A DNA stretch of 64,000 nt from Streptomyces sp. BK239 (GTDB lineage Bacteria; Actinomycetota; Actinomycetes; Streptomycetales; Streptomycetaceae), in assembly GCF_004217285.1 (NCBI RefSeq), contig NZ_SHKS01000003.1, positions 656,265-720,264 on the forward strand, in the 5' to 3' direction. Both the position numbers and the translations under genes were made by a program. Below the pieces are notes generated by a model. That model worked only from the letters and a program-made list of their open reading frames with translations. It ran no database searches and was not told where the DNA came from. Each line of letters opens with the position of its first letter. Within the stretch, counting starts at the first letter, position 1. Of the stretch, positions 8,580 through 15,835 are shown piece after piece.

Positions 8580-8627
8580 CGCGGCCTCCCCTGTCACTGA
8601 TGGCTGAATGAGCGCACATAATCGCAC

Positions 8628-8657
8628 GAAGGGCCCCGTCTCACGACGGGGCCCTTC
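8628..8657 (-). terminator. Original terminator of tRNA-Ser(CGA), now stranded at the left end of the element
   Basis: GAAGGGCCCCGTC (8628-8640) pairs perfectly with 8645-8657 across a 4-nt loop. It sits 4 bp beyond attL, exactly where the tRNA gene's terminator would be before integration. The integrated element separates it from the tRNA by 12.9 kb. Confidence 0.75.
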
Positions 8658-8661
8658 TGAA

Positions 8662-8716
8662 GCGGTAGCGGAGGGATTTGAACCCTCGGTGACTTGCGCC
8701 ACACTCGCTTTCGAGG
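8662..8716 (-). repeat. attL: 3' 55 bp of tRNA-Ser(CGA)
   Basis: This 55-bp stretch is identical to 21546-21600 and covers the tRNA from the anticodon loop to the 3' end. The 5' half is absent here, since sequence diverges after 8716, so this is an attachment-site duplicate and not a working tRNA gene. Confidence 0.92.
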
Positions 8717-8819
8717 TCTGTTCGTGCTGGTCAGGGCAGGATCCAGGGCCGTTCAGCCTCGTTCATTCCCGTACTCGCCCCCGTCGCGTGAACCATTGTG
8801 GACGGCTCCGAACGGGTGT

Positions 8820-8842
8820 GAATGAGACGGAAACTGAGACGG
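8820..8842 (+). repeat. Left arm-type repeat of the att region
   Basis: A 23-bp sequence identical to 21476-21498. It contains TGAGACGG twice (8823-8830 and 8835-8842), 12 bp apart. It lies 104 bp inside attL, so in the excised circle the two copies flank the core, as integrase or excisionase arm sites do. The rest of 8717-8859 holds no gene. Confidence 0.7.
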
Positions 8843-8859
8843 AGGGTGGCCCAGCGTCA

Positions 8860-9525
8860 TCACGCCTGACCTGCGGTTTCCGGTACGAGTCGACTCGTGA
8901 AGCCGTGGTCGCGTAGTCGCTCGTACGCGGCCCTGATGTCGTCGGGAATCTCTTGCTCGATCATGAACCCCTGTCGGGGGTAGATCATGAGCCGCTGTTG
9001 TGCACCGACCAGCATGTCGACCACAAGGCGCGCATCCCCGATCGAGTCGACGTAGTCAGGAAGCGTCATCGGGGTCGACGCGCACACCCACTCGACACCG
9101 GGCCACAGCTTCCGGGCGGTCGCGTACGCGCGTCGTTCCTCATAGGGCTTGCTGACCAGCAGGACGGACGAGACGGGCACGTGACGCTCTTCGAGCAGCG
9201 CGCGCGAGAACCGGATGTTCTCGCCCGTGTTCCGAGCCCTCGGCTCCACAAGGAGGACGTCCTCAGGAACCCCCAGCTCTACGGCCCGCTCGCGGTAGTG
9301 CTCAGCCTCGCCGCGCGGCATCCGCTCATGCGTCGTTCGGCTGGTCGCGCCGGTGAAGACGATGAGTGGCGCCATTCCACGGCGGTAGAGGTCGGCCGTC
9401 ATGTCGGCAACCCCCAGATCGTGACTGCCGAGACCCACGGCCACAGAGCATGGGCGGGGTTCGTGGCCCATCTGCTGGAAGTCCCAGAGTCGCTGCGCGT
9501 CCGCCCATGCCTGAGCCGAGATCAC
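8860..9525 (-). CDS. YdcF/DUF218 family protein
   Basis: A 221-aa protein of the YdcF-like Rossmann family: SVAVGLGSHDLGVADMTADL, then PLIVFTGATSRTTHERMPRG, GEAEHYRERAVELGVPEDVL, VEPRARNTGENIRFSRALLE and SSVLLVSKPYEERRAYATAR, with the conserved acidic, Asn and Lys residues of the domain. The family is implicated in envelope or nucleotide-linked chemistry, without a settled role. It lacks a signal peptide or membrane span, so it is cytoplasmic. Its GTG start overlaps the stop of the GntR gene by 4 nt (GTGA), so the two are translationally coupled. The longer upstream frame overlaps GntR and is rejected. Confidence 0.85.
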   Translation of the reverse strand: MISAQAWADAQRLWDFQQMGHEPRPCSVAVGLGSHDLGVADMTADLYRRGMAPLIVFTGATSRTTHERMPRGEAEHYRERAVELGVPEDVLLVEPRARNTGENIRFSRALLEERHVPVSSVLLVSKPYEERRAYATARKLWPGVEWVCASTPMTLPDYVDSIGDARLVVDMLVGAQQRLMIYPRQGFMIEQEIPDDIRAAYERLRDHGFTSRLVPETAGQA

Positions 9526-10325
9526 TTGCCCTCGCCCTCCGTTGTTGCCGAGTCGGGGACCTTGAAGTCGTACGACCATGCGAAGCGCGACGCCGCGTGG
9601 ACTCCGACGGCGAACTCTACGACCGTCCCGTCCGCCGTGTACGTGGTGCGGTGCAGTTCTACCACCCACTCACCCGGCGAGAGCTGGAGAAGCTGAGCCT
9701 CTTCGGCGGTGGGCACGCGCGCGAACAGTTCCTCGCGCATGTGGTCGATCTCGTACCCGGCGTCATAGAGGACACGGAAACCACCACCGCGACCTGCCGG
9801 GCCGGGAGTCGGGTCGACGATGCGCGTACCTTCCACGTGCTCGGGGCGGTAGTAGCTGGTCAGGGTATGGGTGGGCTGGCTGCCCTCCTTCACGAGCCGG
9901 GCGCGCGCGTACACGTCCGCGCCCTCGGGGAGCCCGTGAGCTTCAGCGACGGCCGCCGGCGCTTTCACCCGGCTCACGTTCTGGGTCTGCTCGTTCCGGC
10001 TGTACGCGCGGCCGGACGCCACGCGGTCAGCGATGAACGCGACTTCGTCGCCGTCCCGCCACTTCGCCTTGTCGTACCGGGCGATACCGAGCCGCTTGAG
10101 CGGCGACTTCGGGCGCACGACGGTGCCGTGACCGCGAGTCATGGTCACAAGACCCTCGGCTTCGAGTGCCTTGTAAGCCCGGTGGACCGTCTCCTTTGAA
10201 CCTTCGCCCGCCTCCACAAGCTCCCGGATCTGCGGAAGCTGCTGGCCAGGCTCGTAGTCGCCGTTCCTGATCTGCTGGCCGAAGCGGTCGGCCAGGTCCC
10301 GCCACTTCGGGGCCTTCGATGCCAC
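9522..10325 (-). CDS. GntR family repressor (KorSA-like) of the element
   Basis: A 267-aa GntR/HutC-type regulator. The N-terminal winged helix starts KWRDLADRFGQQIRNGDYEP and continues LPQIRELVEAGEGSKETVHR and LEAEGLVTMTRGHGTVV. The C-terminal UTRA-like ligand domain spans about 95-260 (SYYRPEHVEGTRIVDPTPGP, EWVVELHRTTYTADGTVVEF). In pSAM2-type elements such a protein represses replication and transfer. GTG at 10325 has GAGGAG 6 nt upstream; earlier in-frame ATGs fall inside the operator region. Three palindromes lie just upstream, consistent with autoregulation. Confidence 0.88.
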   Translation of the reverse strand: MASKAPKWRDLADRFGQQIRNGDYEPGQQLPQIRELVEAGEGSKETVHRAYKALEAEGLVTMTRGHGTVVRPKSPLKRLGIARYDKAKWRDGDEVAFIADRVASGRAYSRNEQTQNVSRVKAPAAVAEAHGLPEGADVYARARLVKEGSQPTHTLTSYYRPEHVEGTRIVDPTPGPAGRGGGFRVLYDAGYEIDHMREELFARVPTAEEAQLLQLSPGEWVVELHRTTYTADGTVVEFAVGVHAASRFAWSYDFKVPDSATTEGEGK

Positions 10326-10359
10326 GCAGAACTCCTCTCGACACATCCCAGTGAAGCAC

Positions 10360-10431
10360 ACAGTCCTAGGACTGTTGACAGTCCTAGGACTGCGATGCAT
10401 TCTCATCTCAGGTCACTCGTAGTCCTAGGAC
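10360..10431. promoter_or_regulatory. Triple palindromic operator for the GntR repressor
   Basis: ACAGTCCTAGGACTGT (10360-10375, perfect 16-bp palindrome), CAGTCCTAGGACTG (10379-10392) and GTCCTAGGAC (10422-10431) occur 35-106 bp upstream of the GntR start. Centre-to-centre spacings are 18 and 41 bp. The shared core and position make them the likely operator of the element's repressor. Confidence 0.75.
10375..10403 (+). promoter_or_regulatory. Candidate rightward promoter overlapping the operator
   Basis: TTGACA (10375-10380) is followed 17 bp later by CATTCT (10398-10403). The second palindrome fills the spacer, so repressor binding would block it. It points towards the spread/transfer operon. 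Confidence 0.5.
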
Positions 10432-10515
10432 AGCGAGTCGGAGGGGTCTTCTTTGGGCTGCCTCCACGGCTTGTCGGTTCGGGATAGCTCGTGCTGTTGG
10501 GGCCCTGAGCTGGTC

Positions 10516-10569
10516 GTTCTTTGAGAACTCAACAGGGAGTCAAGTTCGACGGGGCCTTAAGTCCCCGTC
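10516..10569 (+). promoter_or_regulatory. rrn boxA-like sequence followed by a hairpin
   Basis: GTTCTTTGAGAACTCAACAG at 10516-10535 closely resembles the boxA antitermination element found in rRNA operon leaders. A 7-bp hairpin (GACGGGG 10548-10554, CCCCGTC 10563-10569) follows. Both are in the untranslated leader of the rightward operon. No gene is convincing between 10326 and 10736. Confidence 0.5.
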
Positions 10570-10736
10570 CCCGCGACGGCCGGGTGAGGACCGTCGACGG
10601 CCGCTCGCGGTCGTTCTGCTGGCGCCGAGCGGTGTGAATAGGGCGCCCCGACACCTTCGAGGCTCGGGACCGGACGGCCGTGGCGACGGCGCCGGTGAAG
10701 CCCTCGGATTCCCTTCGTCTTCTATCGGAGGTCCTC

Positions 10737-10826
10737 ATGGCTCGTCGAAGACCTACGGGGCCGCCGCGCTGGACCGGCGCGGCGGCATCCCCACCGCGTC
10801 ATCCGACCACTTCCGCCGCGCGGTGA
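10737..10826 (+). CDS. Possible 29-aa basic leader peptide
   Basis: ATG at 10737 is preceded by a near-ideal TCGGAGGTCCTC ribosome binding site. The product, MARRRPTGPPRWTGAAASPP then nine more residues, is rich in Arg, Pro and Ala. The codons overlap a GC-rich hairpin (about 10758-10784), so it could be a regulatory leader and not a functional protein. Nothing in the sequence identifies it with a family; the strong ribosome binding site is the main support. Confidence 0.38.
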   Translation: MARRRPTGPPRWTGAAASPPRHPTTSAAR

Positions 10827-10928
10827 ATACGGCGGCCGGTTGCCTGCCTCGCCCGTCCGGGCCCGCGTGCTGCGCCGGGGCTCGTACGGGCGAGGTCTAG
10901 GGGAGCCGGATGTTCCGACTTCAACGGC

Positions 10929-10958
10929 GCGGCCCCGGTGCGGGAACACCGGGGCCGC
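10929..10958 (+). terminator. Hairpin upstream of the first spread gene
   Basis: GCGGCCCCGGTG (10929-10940) pairs perfectly with 10947-10958. It lies 39 bp before the ATG of the 89-aa gene and could attenuate transcription entering the spread operon from the leader with the boxA-like site. Confidence 0.5.
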
Positions 10959-10997
10959 TGTTCGGGCCGTTCAACCCTGCGAGAGGAACACGACCCA

Positions 10998-11267
10998 ATG
11001 AAGCACATCGTCACTGTTCAGGACGCTGTTACCGCGTTCGCCGACTTCATGGAGCCGACGGCCGCGGAGCTGAACGCGATCGAGATGGAGTCCCCGCTGA
11101 TCCTGGCGGAGGTCGACCTGTTGGACGCGCAGATCAAGGCCATGGACCGCCCCATGAACGAGGTGGACGGGCGGAGGATCCGCCGGGCGCGGAACCGGGT
11201 GCTCGCCGCGCGGCGGGACCTGGTCAACCGCACGGCCGGCGTGAGCCTGTCGGGGGGTGCGGCGTGA
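10998..11267 (+). CDS. DUF6284-like small protein of the element
   Basis: An 89-aa protein, MKHIVTVQDAVTAFADFMEP then TAAELNAIEMESPLILAEVD, with an Arg-rich C-terminus (GRRIRRARNRVLAARRDLVN). The EPTAAEL…I…E.PLI.AE pattern is what I recall for the Streptomyces DUF6284 family found on integrative elements. It looks all-helical and soluble. AGAGGA lies about 10 nt before the ATG; the frame extends upstream only through the hairpin. Its TGA overlaps the next gene's GTG by 4 nt, opening a tightly coupled gene string. Function unknown. Confidence 0.72.
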   Translation: MKHIVTVQDAVTAFADFMEPTAAELNAIEMESPLILAEVDLLDAQIKAMDRPMNEVDGRRIRRARNRVLAARRDLVNRTAGVSLSGGAA

Positions 11268-11794
11268 TCCGCGTCGTCACCGTCGGCGGACTGCGCCGAC
11301 TGCGCGAGGACGCCGAGCAGGCCCGTGCCCGTGCCCGCGAGGTGCAGGGGCAGGCCGATGCCGCCTTCCGCAGGCACGTCCGAACGGTGTGGGAGCTGAC
11401 CTCCCGCGCCGAATCCGTGGAGAGTGACGCCGGCATCCTGCGCGAGCACGTGACCGAGGTGGAGGCGGCGCTACAGCGGGCGCGGGCCGACGTCGCCGAG
11501 CGCGCCGAGCACGTGGGCCGGCTGCTGGGGGAGCTGGAGACCGCGAGGCGCGCGGACCGTTCGCTGGTCCTACTGCTGCACTACGGCGAGCCCCACAGCA
11601 TCCACACCGACGCGAGCGCGGCACGCGCCTACGTCGCCACCCGTGGCGTGCCCGTTCACGCGTGGGGGCCGGGCGATGAACGCCCGGCCGCGCAGGTGCT
11701 CTGGCGGATCCTCCCGTTCACGCGGGACGAGACCGTCAAGGGCTTCCGGTCGGTGGACGTCGCCCCTCCGGACGGTCGGGAGGGTGCGGCGTGA
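11264..11794 (+). CDS. Coiled-coil protein of the transfer operon
   Basis: A 176-aa protein. Residues about 5-115 are a long Ala/Arg/Glu-rich helix with heptad character (LRRLREDAEQARARAREVQG, VAERAEHVGRLLGELETARR). A globular C-terminal third (SLVLLLHYGEPHSIHTDASA … RILPFTRDETVKGFRSVDV) follows. The start GTG overlaps the upstream stop, and its own stop overlaps the next start in the same GTGA manner, implying coupled translation. There is no membrane span. I do not recognise the family; by context it serves spread or maintenance of the element. Confidence 0.68.
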   Translation: MIRVVTVGGLRRLREDAEQARARAREVQGQADAAFRRHVRTVWELTSRAESVESDAGILREHVTEVEAALQRARADVAERAEHVGRLLGELETARRADRSLVLLLHYGEPHSIHTDASAARAYVATRGVPVHAWGPGDERPAAQVLWRILPFTRDETVKGFRSVDVAPPDGREGAA

Positions 11795-12801
11795 ACAGTG
11801 TTCAGACGCGTTCAGCGGAGCGCGCTCTGTCGTCCGGTACGTGGTTGATCGTGTGCGGGGCGATGCTCTACTCGATCCTCACTGTGACGCCGCTGATGGC
11901 CGAGCACACGGCCGACCGATGGGACTGGACGGCGCCGATCCTGCCGCTCGTGGTGGACGCCGCCGTGGTCATCGTGGTCAAGCTCGATGACGTGCTGGCC
12001 CGTCTGGGCGGGGACGGCGGACGCTGGCCCCTCACCCTGCGGTGGATGACCGGCCTCATGACCCTCGCGCTCAACACGGCCGACTCCGCACTGAAGAAAG
12101 ACCTGGTCGGCGTGGCCGTCCACTCCGTGGCGCCGCTGCTTCTGATCGTGACGGCGGAGACCAGCCTGGCCTACCGGCGGGCCATCGCCGCCGCCGTGGC
12201 CGCCCTGGACGCGGAACAGAAAGCCGAGCGGGAACGACGCGAGCAGGCGGAGCGTGAGCGCGCCGAACGGGCCCGCCAAGAGGCCCGCGAGGAGCGCGAG
12301 CACGCCGCGCAGTTGGCGCGTGAACAGCGTGAACACGAAGCCAGCCTGGCCCGTGAGCAGGCTGAGCGGGAGGAGCGGCAGCGGCGCGAGGAGCGTGAGG
12401 CCCGCGAGCGGGCGGAGGCTGCCGAGCGGGAGATCCGTGAACGCCGTGAACGCGAGCGTGAACAGCGTGAACAAGAGCGGCTGAGGCGTGAACAGCAGGC
12501 CCGCCAGCGGGCCGAGGCCGAACAGCGCGAGCGCGCCGAGCAGGCGGAGCGTGAACGCCGTGACCGCGAACAGCGGGCGGAGCGTGAACGCGCCGCGCTG
12601 CTGGAGCGCGGCCCCGCCGAGGGCAAGCTTCCGGAGGACGAGGCGCGCCGGATCGTGGCCGCCGCGTTCACCTCGGGCCTGTCGGTGCGGCAGGCGGCGG
12701 AGCTGTGCGGCTGGTCGGTCGGCTGGGTCTCCCATCGCTACGCCGAGCACCGTGACCCCGCCGCCGGCGCCCGCGCTGAACTCGCGATCGCGGGTCAGTG
12801 A
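11791..12801 (+). CDS. DUF2637 membrane protein with long charged coiled coil and C-terminal HTH (spread protein)
   Basis: A 336-aa protein. Four membrane spans lie in the first 130 residues (WLIVCGAMLYSILTVTPLMA, ILPLVVDAAVVIVVKLDDVL, a span around LRWMTGLMTLAL, VAPLLLIVTAETSL), the DUF2637 arrangement common in Streptomyces plasmids and AICEs. Residues about 138-275 are an almost uninterrupted Glu/Arg/Gln/Ala helix. The end (ARRIVAAAFTSGLSVRQAAE, then a helix beginning LCGWSVGWVSHRYAEH) looks like a helix-turn-helix. It may therefore link the membrane to DNA or to the Tra pore during intramycelial spread; that role is inferred. Confidence 0.78.
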   Translation: MNSVQTRSAERALSSGTWLIVCGAMLYSILTVTPLMAEHTADRWDWTAPILPLVVDAAVVIVVKLDDVLARLGGDGGRWPLTLRWMTGLMTLALNTADSALKKDLVGVAVHSVAPLLLIVTAETSLAYRRAIAAAVAALDAEQKAERERREQAERERAERARQEAREEREHAAQLAREQREHEASLAREQAEREERQRREEREARERAEAAEREIRERREREREQREQERLRREQQARQRAEAEQRERAEQAERERRDREQRAERERAALLERGPAEGKLPEDEARRIVAAAFTSGLSVRQAAELCGWSVGWVSHRYAEHRDPAAGARAELAIAGQ

Positions 12802-13172
12802 TGGCGGCTCTGCCCGTCTACCGGTGGCGGCTCGCCCCGGACGGCTACGCCACCCGTCGTCAACTCCGCGCCGCCGGACTGCGGCCCGGCGGCCAGGACG
12901 TTGCCGCGCAGCTCGAACGCCCGCGCCGCCGGCGCGGCCCGCTGGTCGCCTACCTCTACCGCATCGATCGCGCGAAGCCGGTGCGCCCGATGACCCCGGC
13001 CCGGTGGGCGGCTCTGGCCAAGGCCAACACCGCCCGCCGCACCTGCCCCGCCTGCCGCCGGGACGCGGGATACGTCATCCCGCCCTCGCTCGGCATGTGC
13101 TCGCCCTGCGCCTTTCCCGACAACGCCCCGGAGGGTGCGTCATGGAACAGCTCCCCGCACACCGTCCGCTGA
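12801..13172 (+). CDS. RRQRL-motif zinc-binding protein
   Basis: A 123-aa basic protein. The family motif appears as YATRRQLRAAGLRPGGQDV, followed by an Arg cluster (RPRRRRGPLVAYLYRIDRA). A four-Cys zinc ribbon (CPACRR … MCSPCAF) lies near the C-terminus. I recall this as the RRQRL motif-containing zinc-binding family of actinobacterial mobile elements; it is likely a nucleic-acid-binding protein. The ATG overlaps the previous stop by one base (TGATG); a GTG one codon earlier is equally possible. The next gene starts inside its 3' end in another frame. Confidence 0.78.
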   Translation: MAALPVYRWRLAPDGYATRRQLRAAGLRPGGQDVAAQLERPRRRRGPLVAYLYRIDRAKPVRPMTPARWAALAKANTARRTCPACRRDAGYVIPPSLGMCSPCAFPDNAPEGASWNSSPHTVR

Positions 13173-13507
13173 CCGTCGTTCAGCTCCCGGACGGCAGCCA
13201 CGTCTACGCCGACCCCGCCAACCTGCCCGCCCCGCAGAGCGCCGGGCCGCAGGTGGTGCACATCCATCAGGCGCCGCCGGACCGCACGGTGCAGCGCGTC
13301 GCGCTCGGCTCCGGTGTCGGGGCGGGGGCGGTCGCGGCCGGCGTCTACTTCGGCCCCCTGCTCGTCGGCGCCCTGACCGCCATCGCCGTGAACCTGGCGA
13401 TGCTCGCGTTCATCGCGCTCGTGCTGGGCTGGGCCGTGGTCACGGTGGTCCGCACCGTTACCGAGGGCGGCGAGAGCGCCGGACTGCGCGGCCGCAAGGG
13501 CCGCTGA
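13142..13507 (+). CDS. DUF6251-like small membrane protein (Spd type)
   Basis: A 121-aa protein. The N-terminus PLTVVQLPDGSHVYADPANL is followed by VVHIHQAPPDRTVQRVALGS and two membrane spans (GAVAAGVYFGPLLVGALTAI and LAMLAFIALVLGWAVVTVV), with a basic tail. The pattern matches what I recall for DUF6251 proteins, which sit next to tra genes on Streptomyces elements and resemble plasmid spread proteins. GGAGGGTGCGTC precedes the ATG, which lies inside the zinc protein gene (31-bp overlap). It is the last gene of the string before the tra leader. Confidence 0.75.
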   Translation: MEQLPAHRPLTVVQLPDGSHVYADPANLPAPQSAGPQVVHIHQAPPDRTVQRVALGSGVGAGAVAAGVYFGPLLVGALTAIAVNLAMLAFIALVLGWAVVTVVRTVTEGGESAGLRGRKGR

Positions 13508-13772
13508 CAACCCCGAGGCCGTAGGCGGCTCTGAGGGCGTCTGAGTCCCCTTCCGGGTGGGGTTTGACCCCCGGACGGCTGTTCGGCCGCCATAGGCCCC
13601 TTAGCGACGCTCCGTGACGGAAGTTTCCGTTCTCGCGCGCGCACGCGTAGGGGCCGCCTCGGAAACCAGGAAACCGGAAACACGCTCACTCCGCGTAACA
13701 CCCGCGTGTGGTGACGGGCCGTCGCAGGGCCCGTCACCACCGACCCACTTACTCCTGAGAAGAGGACCACTC
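13508..13772 (+). promoter_or_regulatory. tra leader region: inverted repeats, GGAAAC repeats and a strong hairpin
   Basis: No gene. ACGGAAGTTTCCGT (13617-13630) is a near-palindrome. Three GGAAAC repeats at 7-8-bp spacing lie around 13658-13680. A perfect 13-bp stem (13708-13720 with 13728-13740) ends 32 bp before the tra start. It probably contains the end of the spread operon transcript and the tra promoter or an attenuator. Confidence 0.5.
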
Positions 13773-15560
13773 GTGAGTCACGGACAAGTCTGGCGCACCC
13801 ACCGTCAGTACGCCGCCACCGCCGCCCGCTGGACGGCCGATCACTGGCGCAAGGAAGCCGAGCGCCGCCGCGCCCTGCGCGCCGAACGCAAGCCGCTCGT
13901 GCGCGACGCCCGCCGTGCGCTGGCCACCGCGCGCGCCATCGATCCCGAGGGCGTGACCCCCCTGCGCCACCGCGCCGAGCGCGAACTGCACACGGCCCAG
14001 CGGCGCGTGCCCGACCCCATGTGGCTGTTCGCCACCAAGACCGCCACCGCGCTCGGCATCGCCGGGTACGTGTGGCTGCCGCACATCTCCACTCGCGCGT
14101 GGGTGTGGTCGGCCGTGGCCGTCGTCGCCGCCGTCACCGCGCTGTTCGTGTGGGTGGCCGTGCGCGAGCGCGACACCAGCGGACTGAAGCCCACCGCCGA
14201 GGAGTCGGCGCTGCTGAAGCGCCTTCAGCCGCAGCACTGGAAGGAGCACGCCGAACAGCGCGGCCTGTCGGGCACGCTGACCGGCCGGCCGAAGCTGACC
14301 GAGGCCGGGATCGTCTGTGCCGTCCGCCTCGACGGCACGTGGACGGCGACCAAGCTCCGCACGGCCGAAGACCACATCCGCGCCCTGCTCGGCGCGCGTA
14401 CGAGCCTGCGCATGCAGATCAAGGCGGGCAAGCAGGGCGGCTGGGCCGAACTCACCTTGCGGACCCGCAGCGCGGCCGACGGCGACGACCTGACGTGGAC
14501 GCCCGAGCGGCGCTCGCTCGGCGTCGACACCGTCACCGGCGAGCAGGTCACCGTGCCCCTCGGGGAACGACTGCTCATCGCCGGACGCTCCGGAGCGGGC
14601 AAGTCCGTGGCGTCCCGGCCGCTGCTGTTCGACGCGTCCGAGGGTGCGACGAACGCGCTCGTCATCATCGACCTCAAGCGCGTGGAAGGACGGCTGTGGG
14701 ACCACCGGGCCCGCGTCGCCTCCACCCCGCGCGAAGTCGTCGACGTGGTCGACGAGCTGGAGACGGAGATGCTCGAACGGCTCTCCGTCCTGCCCAAAGG
14801 CCAGGACACCTGGACCCCCACCCCCGACCGGCCGCGCATCACGGTCGTGGTCGACGAGGGCGCCGAAGTCATGACCGCCGCCGACAAGGTCCCCTACGAG
14901 ACGGAGACCGGCGACGGCAAGACACGCACCGTCAACCGCTCCGCCCTGCCTGGCCTGGAGTCCATCGCCCGCATGGGCCGGGCGGCCTGCATCGACCTGT
15001 GGTGGATGACGCAGAAGCCCAGCATCGGCGACGGCATCCCCAAACAGATCGCCCCGCAGATCGGCGTCTCCATCTGCCTCGCGGTCCGGACGCCGGCCGA
15101 GGCCCGCGTGGTGCTCGGTGAGGACGCGCAGGCCAAGGGCTGGAACGCCGACGAACTGCCCGTGCCCGGCGTGGCGCTGATCCGCGACGGCAAGCGCAAG
15201 CCCGACCCGGTCCAGGTCCGCTACATGGACAAGAGCGTGGTCATCGCCCTGCCCGACCGCACGCCGTGGTCCCGCTCGGTCGCGTCCACGGTGGAAGCCG
15301 CGGGCGCCCCGACGCTCACTCTCATCAAGGACACGACCGCCGAGACGGCGCCCGCCGTGGACGGCGCCGTCGCCCGTGTCCTGAAAGCCATCGAGACCGC
15401 TGGCGAACCGGTCGCCCAGAAGGACTTGGTCACGCTCACGGGCCTGTCCAAGGGAGCCGTGTCCAAAGCCGTCAAGACCCTCACCACGGGCGGCACGGTC
15501 GTCCGCGCCCTGGACGGCCGACTGACCACCACGCGCGGCGACGACACCGCCGCCGCCTGA
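13773..15560 (+). CDS. FtsK/SpoIIIE-type DNA translocase, AICE transfer protein (TraSA/TraB-like)
   Basis: A 595-aa protein. Two membrane spans (around TALGIAGYVWLPH and SAVAVVAAVTALFVWVAVRE, about 90-130) precede a RecA-fold motor with Walker A GRSGAGKS (residues 271-278, Lys277), a Walker B-like TVVVDEGAEV, and WWMTQKPSIGDGIPKQI. The C-terminal about 70 residues form a winged helix (VAQKDLVTLTGLSKGAVSKA) of the kind that reads the cis-acting transfer repeats. Such proteins assemble hexameric pores that move double-stranded DNA between mycelia and suffice for conjugation. GTG at 13773 has GAGGA 7 nt upstream; the longer frame has no supporting start. Confidence 0.92.
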   Translation: MSHGQVWRTHRQYAATAARWTADHWRKEAERRRALRAERKPLVRDARRALATARAIDPEGVTPLRHRAERELHTAQRRVPDPMWLFATKTATALGIAGYVWLPHISTRAWVWSAVAVVAAVTALFVWVAVRERDTSGLKPTAEESALLKRLQPQHWKEHAEQRGLSGTLTGRPKLTEAGIVCAVRLDGTWTATKLRTAEDHIRALLGARTSLRMQIKAGKQGGWAELTLRTRSAADGDDLTWTPERRSLGVDTVTGEQVTVPLGERLLIAGRSGAGKSVASRPLLFDASEGATNALVIIDLKRVEGRLWDHRARVASTPREVVDVVDELETEMLERLSVLPKGQDTWTPTPDRPRITVVVDEGAEVMTAADKVPYETETGDGKTRTVNRSALPGLESIARMGRAACIDLWWMTQKPSIGDGIPKQIAPQIGVSICLAVRTPAEARVVLGEDAQAKGWNADELPVPGVALIRDGKRKPDPVQVRYMDKSVVIALPDRTPWSRSVASTVEAAGAPTLTLIKDTTAETAPAVDGAVARVLKAIETAGEPVAQKDLVTLTGLSKGAVSKAVKTLTTGGTVVRALDGRLTTTRGDDTAAA

Positions 15561-15580
15561 CCGCACACGAAAGGACCCCG

Positions 15581-15745
15581 ATGGACGACGAGACCTACTG
15601 CGACGACTGCGCCGACTACGGATGCCCCGGCCACGAACTGTGTGACCAGTGCTCCGGCGACATCTGCAACGAGTGCGGCGGCTGCGACTGCCCCGACAGC
15701 GAGTGCCCCGGCTACGTCGCCCACTACACCGGAACCGACCTCTAG
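15581..15745 (+). CDS. 54-aa cysteine-rich acidic protein
   Basis: The product starts MDDETYCDDCADYGCPGHEL and carries 10 cysteines in its first 42 residues, mostly as CxxC pairs (7/10, 21/24, 29/32, 32/35), within a strongly acidic sequence. It should bind one or two metal ions, most likely zinc. AAGGA lies about 6 nt before the ATG. It follows tra by 20 bp and ends at a strong terminator, so it is the last gene of the tra transcript. I recognise no family. Confidence 0.65.
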   Translation: MDDETYCDDCADYGCPGHELCDQCSGDICNECGGCDCPDSECPGYVAHYTGTDL

Positions 15746-15752
15746 CTACGCC

Positions 15753-15796
15753 AAGGGCGGCCCCCACCTCTCGCCAAAGAACGCGGGGCCGCCCTT
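15753..15796 (+). terminator. Terminator between the tra and replication units
   Basis: A perfect 12-bp stem (AAGGGCGGCCCC at 15753-15764 with 15785-15796) and a 20-nt loop start directly after the Cys-rich gene. Confidence 0.75.
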
Positions 15797-15835
15797 GTCC
15801 ACCTGCCACTGACTGACCCGTGGAGGTCTTCCAGC

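Noticed and set aside
8662..8716. A second tRNA-Ser gene
   Set aside because: Only the 3' part from the anticodon loop onward is present; the 5' half is missing, so it is an attachment-site duplicate.
10910..11794. A plus-strand frame starting ATGTTCCGACTT with a decent ribosome binding site
   Set aside because: It overlaps two coupled genes in another frame, includes a terminator-like hairpin in its first codons, and its translation is Arg/Gly/Ala-rich without protein character.
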